The notes below the pieces were generated by a model. It was not told where the DNA came from. It did no database searches and worked only from the letters and a program-made list of their open reading frames with translations. From an uncultured Paracoccaceae bacterium (GTDB taxonomy: Bacteria > Pseudomonadota > Alphaproteobacteria > Rhodobacterales > Rhodobacteraceae): DNA of 6,214 nucleotides. This document shows, in pieces, positions 1 through 5,176 of this stretch; within the stretch, counting starts at the first letter, position 1, and the number at the start of each line of letters is the position of its first letter. The stretch spans positions 1-6,214 of the forward strand of contig CAKZNY010000364.1 in NCBI GenBank assembly GCA_937132145.1, read 5' to 3'. Made by a program: the position numbers and the translations under genes.

Positions 1-203
1 CGACCCATTTCAAACACTCGCGTTGCTTGTTTTATGGCTGATTGAGTCTACATCCATCACGATTCCAGGATGATGCGAGTATATAGCCCAAGAGTCGGCC
101 TAAACGGCGGCTCGGCACGACGATAGCGGCCTATGACAGCGCGAGGAGTCTATGAGTTCGATTGGGTGTAGGTTTTACGTAGTGCTCCGAAAGGGCCGCA
201 TAG
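1..203. other. Left edge, no supported gene
   Basis: I find no gene with a credible start or ribosome binding site in this stretch. All three forward frames entering from the left edge close quickly: frame 1 stops at 43-45, frame 3 at 39-41 and frame 2 at 71-73. Frame 2 reads 23 residues with a hydrophobic run (LALLVLWLI), so it could be the tail of a gene starting outside the window, but nothing identifies it. The reverse frames are also short. The remainder appears to be non-coding or degenerate sequence. Confidence 0.5.
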
Positions 204-240
204 AATTTGCCGAGCTGTCAGGGTTGTCGCTCGGCAAATT
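204..240 (-). terminator. Perfect 12-bp inverted repeat, possible terminator
   Basis: The arms AATTTGCCGAGC (204-215) and GCTCGGCAAATT (229-240) are perfectly complementary around a 13-nt loop. The stem begins 4 nt beyond the stop codon of the leftward 75-codon gene, which is where an intrinsic terminator would sit. The GC pairs are near the loop and the A/T pairs are at the base, so it could act in both directions. The run after the stem is only mildly U-rich on either strand (AAATTCTATG leftward, AAATTATTCTTAT rightward), so a weak terminator or an mRNA 3'-end stabiliser is as likely as a strong terminator. Confidence 0.5.
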
Positions 241-244
241 ATTC

Positions 245-472
245 TTATCGGGAATTCGCTTGCCCTAATTGTAGGGTCGCTTCCCAGATCGCCCTGCGAA
301 GCGTTGTTTCAACATCGCGAATTTCGTTGAAGGCGCAATACTCGGCTAAATCGTTTAGTGCGCTGATTATCCATTCTGAACCGACTGTTTGGCTCGAAGG
401 ATAATATGGGATGTCCTGATGCACAGCTTTTATTTTCGCTCTGTCAGACATTTGTACAATATGTCCCGCCAT
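245..472 (-). CDS. Small hypothetical protein, 75 aa
   Basis: I do not recognise this protein and assign no function. The case for a real gene rests on translation signals: an uninterrupted TAAGGAGG (479-486) lies 6 nt before the ATG, and a perfect inverted repeat follows the stop. The protein is soluble-looking, with no signal peptide or membrane segment. Residues 1-30 are mixed and include an IPYYPSS stretch (21-27). Residues 32-70 look like two amphipathic helices (SEWIISALNDLAEYCAFNE, then RDVETTLRRAIWEATLQLG) with regular hydrophobic spacing, as in a small helical protein. A second ATG at codon 8 exists, but the Shine-Dalgarno site fits the first one. It lies downstream of the leftward 34-residue peptide gene, 116 bp away with a hairpin between, and could share its transcript. 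The main alternative is a chance ORF. Confidence 0.6.
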   Translation of the reverse strand: MAGHIVQMSDRAKIKAVHQDIPYYPSSQTVGSEWIISALNDLAEYCAFNEIRDVETTLRRAIWEATLQLGQANSR

Positions 473-478
473 TTAAGG

Positions 479-486
479 CCTCCTTA
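479..486 (-). promoter_or_regulatory. Perfect Shine-Dalgarno site TAAGGAGG
   Basis: Read on the minus strand, these bases are TAAGGAGG, an exact match to the anti-Shine-Dalgarno complement. They sit 6 nt (CCTTAA) before the ATG at 472-470. This fixes the start of the 75-residue protein and is the strongest evidence that the gene is translated. Confidence 0.75.
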
Positions 487-506
487 CAAGTAAAGAGCCG
501 CAAAGT

Positions 507-538
507 TTTCGGTGCTTGCTTGGAGCAAGTCACCGAAA
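507..538. other. Long hairpin between two small genes
   Basis: TTTCGGTGCTTGC (507-519) pairs with GCAAGTCACCGAAA (525-538), giving 13 base pairs with a single unpaired base (position 530) and a 5-nt loop TTGGA. It lies in the leader of the 75-codon gene, about 20 nt upstream of its Shine-Dalgarno site on the minus strand, and after the stop of the 34-codon gene. Neither strand has a run of T after the stem, which argues against a classical intrinsic terminator. It may be an attenuating or stabilising mRNA structure between two co-transcribed small genes. Confidence 0.5.
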
Positions 539-588
539 GCTGTTGCAGCACATGATAGATTTGTTTTTGGCCGGAACCGACCCAAAAT

Positions 589-693
589 TTAGTGTGGGTA
601 GACAGGTGCGGCAGCAACAATGCTGGCGGTGCTGATCAGCACCAGGCTAGTTGCAACGATTACTGCGGAGAATTTTGTTTTGAAGTTAGTCAT
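589..693 (-). CDS. Predicted exported micropeptide, 34 aa
   Basis: This very short gene encodes a peptide that is nearly all signal sequence. Lysines at positions 5 and 7 (MTNFKTK) form the positive n-region. A hydrophobic core follows (FSAVIVATSLVLISTASIV, residues 8-26), then AAA and the tail PVYPH. Signal peptidase I cleavage after the alanines would release only about 5 residues. Uncleaved, it would be a single-span inner membrane peptide. The ATG at 693-691 has a good ribosome binding site, AAGGA, 7 nt upstream (701-705), and there is an AT-rich promoter-like patch further upstream. It is transcribed divergently from the TPR gene. I do not know a family for it. Alternatives are a membrane-inserted regulatory peptide, a leader peptide, or the intact 5' end of a degraded longer exported protein. 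The codons just after the stop show no continuing frame that I can support. Confidence 0.6.
   Translation of the reverse strand: MTNFKTKFSAVIVATSLVLISTASIVAAAPVYPH
628..643. repeat. Perfect 16-bp palindrome GGTGCTGATCAGCACC
   Basis: The 16 bases are self-complementary with no spacer. The palindrome lies inside the coding sequence of the 34-residue peptide. GCAAC (614-618) and GTTGC (650-654) flank it as a second, outer complementary pair, so the mRNA could form an extended two-part stem. It could be a binding site for a dimeric regulator, an mRNA hairpin or chance; its sequence does not match a known operator that I recognise. Confidence 0.5.
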
Positions 694-760
694 GATAGTT
701 TCCTTATCGGTTGGTTAAATAGTTCAGTTTGTTGGTGATGGGCTGGCGGTGCTCATTCGA

Positions 761-769
761 ATTATTATG
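761..769 (-). promoter_or_regulatory. Possible -10 element for the micropeptide gene
   Basis: On the minus strand this reads CATAATAAT, containing CATAAT (769-764) and AATAAT (766-761), both close to the TATAAT consensus. It is the only clear AT-rich hexamer of this type in the gap. It lies about 70 bp upstream of the micropeptide start, which would leave a leader of roughly 60 nt. I could not find a convincing -35 box at the proper distance, so this is tentative. Confidence 0.25.
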
Positions 770-800
770 CATTACGTTTAGCCATTTTTTGATCAGGCAA

Positions 801-867
801 GCTACGTAACGTGGCGTGCGTTACGGTAACGCCGTGTGCAACCTTGCAAGGCACGTGTTAACTTAAC
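801..867 (+). promoter_or_regulatory. Cluster of GTTAC/GTAAC palindromes, possible operators
   Basis: Three related inverted repeats lie upstream of the TPR gene: GCTACGTAAC (801-810, one mismatch), GTTACGGTAAC (820-830, perfect arms around one central base) and GTTAACTTAAC (857-867, perfect arms around one central base). The half-sites also pair across units, because CGTAACG (805-811) and CGTTACG (819-825) form a further 7-bp inverted repeat. Repeated dyads of one type in a divergent intergenic region are typical of a dimeric regulator's operator. The regulator is unknown; autoregulation by the TPR protein is only a guess. Confidence 0.4.
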
Positions 868-904
868 GTGTTGTTTTGTTGGGGTTCCGCAGTATAAGGA
901 ACCT

Positions 905-2524
905 ATGATTGCACAGAGCGTATTTACGAATGATGCCGTCCGCTATGTGTTGGAGAACATATTGGCGTCGCCCCAGTTTGCCTCGTCGCCTCAGGTGACC
1001 GCAACTTTGAAGTATGTCGTGGAGGAAACGCTCAACGGCAGGAGCGACCGGATAAAAGCGTATTCCATTGCAATTGATGTCCTGAACAAAGCAGAAGAAT
1101 TTGATCCATCGGCCAATCCAATAGTGCGGGTACTGGCTGGGCGGTTACGAGAATCGCTAACCGGGTATTACGATTCGGTTGATGGACTGGCGCAGTCGAT
1201 CGTCATTACGGTCCCCAAAGGCAGCTATGTGCCGGTGTTTTCAGAACCTCTCGTAATAGTCCCAGCAGCACATGATTCCAGAATCGGGAATGCCCCAACC
1301 TTTTCACGAAGTCTAGAAATTGAGAAGTTTGACGTTTTCACAGGTGAGGCGGCGTCAGAAGCTACGGATGTACGTTCGGCACTGGTGTGCGAAGGGCTTC
1401 AGGCTGAATTGGTCGACAAACTATCGCGCTTCAAGGATTTTGTCATTACCGAGGCCACACAGAACGTATCAGGCACAAATATTTACCATCTGAAATTGAA
1501 ACCGGCCGAGTATTCCTTGTCGGGGAAAATACGCATATCCGAGGCGCGGATAATTGTTACCCCCGTTTTACGTCGGTGTGCAGATAATGCCATTATCTGG
1601 TCGAACACTTACGATGAGTTGTTTCAAAACACGGATGCGTTGTTTGATATTCAGGCTTCGATTGCGTCGGATGTGGCGGCGACGCTGGGGCAACCGTACG
1701 GAACTATTGTTACCAAGATTGCAGCCGCGCGCCCTCGTGTTGGTGAAATGGATCTGGATCATTATTTGGCATTGGTGGATTTTTACCAATACTCGAATAA
1801 CAAGACGGATAAAAAGTTTGAAGAGGTGCTGGCCGGCCTTGAAAAAGCAACCGTCGAGGTGCCGGAGTTTTCTTCAGCATGGGCGGCGCTTTCGTGGATG
1901 TATACCTACGATCGTTATCACGTACACACGGAAATCGATCCGAAGGAAAATAGGGCCAAGGCTTTGTCTGCGGCACAAAAAGGGGTTTATACCGATCCTG
2001 AAAACGCTATGGCACATCAATATCTGGCGATCGCCAAGTTCAATGATGGTGATAGCGAAGGGTTTCGCAAGACGGCGCGAACGGCGTTACGGCTAAATCC
2101 GAACGACGCCGAGGTGTTGGCGGATATGGGAAGCCATTTCATCCAGCTGGACAACTCGATTGAGGGAAAAGAAATGGTTGAAAAGGCCATGGAGATCAGT
2201 CCCGGGCACCCCCCTTGGTATCATTTTTCAATAGCGATGTACCATTATACCCGCAAAGAATCCGGTAAAGCCGTCCATCACGCCCGCCAGTTATTACAGG
2301 AAAAATCGTTGTCTGCATACATTCTGTTGACGGCTAGCCTTGTTCAGGACGGTCAGATGACCGAGGCGAAGGATACTTATCAATTGCTGCTGGAGAACCG
2401 GCCTATTTTTGCCACCAATTACAAAAGCATTCTTGATAACTGGCCCCTGCCGGACGGAATGCGAGAGATGCTTCTGCTTGATCTCGAATTGGCGGGTTTG
2501 CTGGTGGTTGTGCCCAAGGCGTAA
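905..2524 (+). CDS. TolB-like/TPR protein, possible CadC-like regulator
   Basis: This 539-residue protein belongs to the alphaproteobacterial group often labelled adenylate cyclase or TPR protein, but it has no cyclase catalytic domain. Residues 1-112 form a conserved N-terminal domain, with LKYVVEETLNGRSDRIKAYS, FDPSANPIVRVLAGRLRESL and the closing motif PKGSYVPVF (104-112). About 142-262 resembles the TolB/FlgO-like domain that precedes TPRs in such proteins (SGKIRISEARIIVTPVLRR, then IIWSNTYDELFQNTDALFDI). About 283-520 is helical with TPR-like repeats, for example AMAHQYLAIAKFNDGD and DAEVLADMGSHFIQLDNS. There is no signal peptide or clear membrane segment. I place the start at ATG 905, with AAGGA at 896-900, although the frame is open back to a GTG at 836; the extra residues do not look like the family and would cover the palindromes. 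TPRs suggest protein partners. DNA binding by the N-terminus is inference. Confidence 0.8.
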   Translation: MIAQSVFTNDAVRYVLENILASPQFASSPQVTATLKYVVEETLNGRSDRIKAYSIAIDVLNKAEEFDPSANPIVRVLAGRLRESLTGYYDSVDGLAQSIVITVPKGSYVPVFSEPLVIVPAAHDSRIGNAPTFSRSLEIEKFDVFTGEAASEATDVRSALVCEGLQAELVDKLSRFKDFVITEATQNVSGTNIYHLKLKPAEYSLSGKIRISEARIIVTPVLRRCADNAIIWSNTYDELFQNTDALFDIQASIASDVAATLGQPYGTIVTKIAAARPRVGEMDLDHYLALVDFYQYSNNKTDKKFEEVLAGLEKATVEVPEFSSAWAALSWMYTYDRYHVHTEIDPKENRAKALSAAQKGVYTDPENAMAHQYLAIAKFNDGDSEGFRKTARTALRLNPNDAEVLADMGSHFIQLDNSIEGKEMVEKAMEISPGHPPWYHFSIAMYHYTRKESGKAVHHARQLLQEKSLSAYILLTASLVQDGQMTEAKDTYQLLLENRPIFATNYKSILDNWPLPDGMREMLLLDLELAGLLVVVPKA

Positions 2525-2593
2525 TCAAATCGGGCAACCTCTGGCTTGTATGCTGCGCCAAGGAAGGATATTCCAAAAGAAACCGGAGGTATC

Positions 2594-3442
2594 ATGATCA
2601 ACGACTCACACCCACTCGTTTCCACGCAATGGCTGGAAGATCATCTTGATGCACCCGATGTGCGTATCTTGGACGCCACATATTTTATGCCGGATGCCGA
2701 GCGGGATGGGCGGGCAGAATACGAAGCCTCGCATATCCCCGGGGCGCGGTACTTCGATATTGATGATGTGGCCGACAGTCGATCAAGCCTTCCACATATG
2801 TTGCCACCGGTTGAAAAGTTCATCAGCCGTGTGCGTGCCATGGGTATTGGCGACGGACATCGAGTGATTGTTTATGACACACACGGGATATTCTCGGCGC
2901 CACGTGTTTGGTGGATGTTCCGCCTGTTCGGCAAGCAAGATGTTGCGGTGCTGGATGGCGGTATGAAAAAATGGATTGCCGAAGGGCGCGCGGTTGAGGA
3001 TATGCCCCCTATCGTGCGGGACCGTCATCTGACCGCGCGACGCAACGCGGCGATGGTCAAGGATGTCACGCAAGTTGCGGCCGTTTCCAAGTTGGGGGGC
3101 GCCCAGATTGTTGACGCGCGCTCGTCCGAGCGTTTCAAAGGCGACGTTCCCGAGGCGCGGGACGAGCTGCGTTCGGGCCGCATTCCCGGCTCAAAAAACG
3201 TATATTACGGCGACTTGTTAAATGATGATGGTACCATGAAAGGGCTGGATGATTTACGGGCGATTTTTGACGGCGCAGGCATTGATTTGTCCAAACCGAC
3301 AATCACCACCTGCGGGTCCGGCGTGACGGCCTGTATCTTGTCACTCGCGATGGCGCGATTGGGCCACAAGCAGAACGCCGTTTATGATGGCAGTTGGTCC
3401 GAATGGGGCATGTATAATGATCTAAAGGTTGAAACCGGATGA
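2594..3442 (+). CDS. sseA: 3-mercaptopyruvate sulfurtransferase
   Basis: This 282-residue protein transfers sulfur from 3-mercaptopyruvate to a thiol or cyanide acceptor, giving pyruvate, and probably acts in the cytoplasm. It is a tandem rhodanese. The N-terminal, non-catalytic domain has SHIPGARYFDID (from Ser46) and YDTHGIFSAPRVWWMFRLFG, with no cysteine at the active-site position. The C-terminal domain carries DARSSERFKGD, RSGRIPGSKN and the catalytic loop CGSGVT with Cys240. CGSGVT is the mercaptopyruvate-type loop; thiosulfate sulfurtransferases usually have CRKGVT. The length is normal for SseA. The frame is open upstream to a TTG at 2546, but GGAGG (2585-2589) lies 4 nt before ATG 2594, and the protein from there matches the family. 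It heads a four-gene rightward cluster, 69 bp after the TPR gene; its stop overlaps the next start as ATGA. Confidence 0.93.
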   Translation: MINDSHPLVSTQWLEDHLDAPDVRILDATYFMPDAERDGRAEYEASHIPGARYFDIDDVADSRSSLPHMLPPVEKFISRVRAMGIGDGHRVIVYDTHGIFSAPRVWWMFRLFGKQDVAVLDGGMKKWIAEGRAVEDMPPIVRDRHLTARRNAAMVKDVTQVAAVSKLGGAQIVDARSSERFKGDVPEARDELRSGRIPGSKNVYYGDLLNDDGTMKGLDDLRAIFDGAGIDLSKPTITTCGSGVTACILSLAMARLGHKQNAVYDGSWSEWGMYNDLKVETG

Positions 3443-3996
3443 CTTTAAAGGTGGGCGACGAGGTTTCTTACACCGTTACGTTTCTTGAAATGGACGCGCG
3501 ACCAACCTATCCGTACCCACCGATGCCAACCGGCGGTCCGACTGTTTTGTTGGCCGCAGACGAGCCCCCTGTCCGGTATTTCCTGCATATGTACGATGCG
3601 GTTGGTGCAACATACGAGTGGACGGACCAGCACGACAAACCCGTGGCCGAGGTGCAGGAATTCCTGCACGACCCCTCGGTCACTATGTTCACGTTGATGC
3701 GAAACGGCTGGCCCGCTGGATTTTTTATTCTGGATACCCGCATTGGCGGCGAATGTGATCTGGCATATTTCGGCCTTGTCCCCGAGGCGGTCGGCCTTGG
3801 ACTCGGCAAATATCTTCTTCACACGGCCATTCTAATGGGGTGGGAGCTGCCAGATGTGACAAAGCTGACCGTCAATACGAATTCCCTTGATCACCCCCGT
3901 GCTTTACCGCTTTACCAGAAGGCAGGATTTGCACCCGTTCGACGTGCCGAGCATAAACGAATACTCACACGCGACCGGCCCATTGAAGGACTATAA
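3439..3996 (+). CDS. GNAT family N-acetyltransferase
   Basis: This 185-residue protein is predicted to transfer an acetyl group from acetyl-CoA to an amine; the substrate is not known. The GNAT fold is visible in the C-terminal two thirds: a central strand with DLAYFGLVPE, then the pyrophosphate-binding motif A as VGLGLGK (118-124), and motif B as DHPRALPLYQKAGF (151-164). Tyr159 stands where many GNAT enzymes have their general acid. Residues 1-60, with a proline-rich stretch (RPTYPYPPMPTGG), match no domain I know. Translation is probably coupled to sseA through the ATGA overlap, and the next gene starts 2 bp after its stop. Position between a sulfurtransferase and an aminotransferase suggests a small amine or amino acid, or an amino-acid-derived toxic amine, as substrate, but this is inference. 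Protein acetylation is another possibility. Confidence 0.88.
   Translation: MTLKVGDEVSYTVTFLEMDARPTYPYPPMPTGGPTVLLAADEPPVRYFLHMYDAVGATYEWTDQHDKPVAEVQEFLHDPSVTMFTLMRNGWPAGFFILDTRIGGECDLAYFGLVPEAVGLGLGKYLLHTAILMGWELPDVTKLTVNTNSLDHPRALPLYQKAGFAPVRRAEHKRILTRDRPIEGL
3985..3990 (+). promoter_or_regulatory. Shine-Dalgarno GAAGGA inside the GNAT gene
   Basis: GAAGGA lies 8 nt before the ATG at 3999 and within the last codons of the acetyltransferase gene. The aminotransferase therefore has its own ribosome binding site as well as close coupling to the gene before it. Confidence 0.6.
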
Positions 3997-3998
3997 AA

Positions 3999-5174
3999 AT
4001 GTTCGAAAACCTTAAACCACAACCCGAAGATAAAATCATCAAGATGATTGGCATGTTTGCCGCCGATCCGCGTGATGACAAACTTGACCTTGGCGTAGGC
4101 GTTTATAAGGACGCTGACGGGAACACACCGGTGATGCGGGCTGTGAAAAAGGCCGAGGCACGGTTGCTGGAATCACAAGGCACGAAGAAATATCTCGGGC
4201 TTCTCGGGAATCTCGAGTTTATTGACGGTATGCGCGATCTGGTGCTGGGAAGCAGTGTTGCGTCAGCCCGCGTCACGGGCGCCCAAACACCGGGCGGCAC
4301 CGGTGCCATTCGCCAGATATTCGAGCTGATCACGATGGCAACGCCAGATGCGACGGTCTGGATTTCCGACCCAAGCTGGCCGAACCACGAGGCGATCTTG
4401 AAATACCTGGGGATGAAAATCGGTAAGTATCGCTATTTCAATGAGGCAACCTGCGGCGTTGATTTTGACGGCATGATGGCCGATCTGAACGGCGCGGCGG
4501 CGGGCGATGTTATTCTGTTGCACGGGTGTTGCCACAACCCGACAGGCGCGAATATCACGCTGGAGCAGTGGGGCGCGGTGACGGATTTGATGCTGGCCAA
4601 GAAACTGATGCCGATGATCGATATTGCGTACCAAGGCTTCGGTGATGGTCTTGAGGCCGACGCAGCAGGCGTTCGCCATATGGCCTCGCGCGTTCCTGAA
4701 ATGCTGATCGCCGCGTCTTGCTCCAAAAACTTCGGCCTGTACCGTGACCGTGTTGGTGTGGCTTTGGCTGTGTGCGAAGGGGATGTTGCCCTGACCAAAG
4801 GGGCGCTCGCCGGCCTGAACCGGGTGAATTTCAGCTTTCCGCCGGATCATGGGGCGACTGTGGTGGCCATTATCATGGGCGACCCTGAACTTAGAGCCGA
4901 CTGGATGGAAGAGGTCGAGAGCATGCGCCTCTCGATGCTATCACTTCGCGGGGCCTTGGCAGATGCTTTGCGCCGCGAGACGAATTCGGACAGGTTTGAT
5001 TTCATTGCCGACCATCGCGGCATGTTCTCGCGCCTCGGTTTGACCAGCGAACAGGTTGATACGCTGCGTGAAGAATACGGTATCTATATGGTTGGTGACA
5101 GTCGTTTCAACGTGGCCGGTTTGCCCGTTAACGGACTGGACGATCTGGCCAAGGCCATCGCTGCGGTTCTTTAA
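3999..5174 (+). CDS. tyrB: Aspartate/aromatic aminotransferase, class I
   Basis: This 391-residue PLP enzyme moves amino groups between an amino acid (aspartate, aromatic amino acids, possibly cysteine) and 2-oxoglutarate, in the cytoplasm. It aligns end to end with E. coli AspC/TyrB. The PLP lysine is Lys243 in SCSKNFGLYRDRVG. Other cofactor contacts are Tyr65 (KKYLG), Trp127 (DPSWPNH), Asn180 (CHNPTG), Asp208 and Tyr211 (MIDIAYQGFGDG). Arg369 (SRFNVAGL) should bind the substrate alpha-carboxylate. Arg275 (NRVNFSFPPDHG) matches the arginine that holds the side-chain carboxylate of dicarboxylic substrates, so aspartate/glutamate use is expected. Whether aspartate or aromatic substrates dominate cannot be read from sequence, so the symbol is a family name. 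It is third in the operon, with 2-bp gaps on both sides. Next to sseA, a cysteine transaminase role feeding 3-mercaptopyruvate is plausible but inferred. Confidence 0.9.
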   Translation: MFENLKPQPEDKIIKMIGMFAADPRDDKLDLGVGVYKDADGNTPVMRAVKKAEARLLESQGTKKYLGLLGNLEFIDGMRDLVLGSSVASARVTGAQTPGGTGAIRQIFELITMATPDATVWISDPSWPNHEAILKYLGMKIGKYRYFNEATCGVDFDGMMADLNGAAAGDVILLHGCCHNPTGANITLEQWGAVTDLMLAKKLMPMIDIAYQGFGDGLEADAAGVRHMASRVPEMLIAASCSKNFGLYRDRVGVALAVCEGDVALTKGALAGLNRVNFSFPPDHGATVVAIIMGDPELRADWMEEVESMRLSMLSLRGALADALRRETNSDRFDFIADHRGMFSRLGLTSEQVDTLREEYGIYMVGDSRFNVAGLPVNGLDDLAKAIAAVL

Positions 5175-5176
5175 TC

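Noticed and set aside
207..404. Rightward 65-codon frame with Cys-rich pairs
   Set aside because: It starts at a TTG inside the left arm of the 204-240 inverted repeat, lacks a ribosome binding site and overlaps the better-supported leftward 75-codon gene. The CxxC pattern is weak.
858..866. Two TTAA boxes suggesting a CtrA site
   Set aside because: CtrA sites need about 7 nt between TTAA halves; here the spacing is 1 nt.
836..904. GTG start at 836 that would lengthen the TPR protein by 23 residues
   Set aside because: The added residues (with Cys-Cys and no family-like sequence) cover the palindrome cluster, and ATG 905 has AAGGA just upstream and begins the recognisable domain.
1554..2096. 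Rightward 180-codon frame inside the TPR gene
   Set aside because: Very rich in Arg and Trp, as expected from a shifted frame; the main frame is continuous and has family motifs.
2546..2593. TTG start at 2546 for the sulfurtransferase
   Set aside because: GGAGG lies 4 nt before ATG 2594, and SseA-type proteins begin near that point.
4263..4850. Leftward 195-codon frame opposite the aminotransferase gene
   Set aside because: Antisense shadow of an end-to-end recognisable aminotransferase, with no domain of its own.
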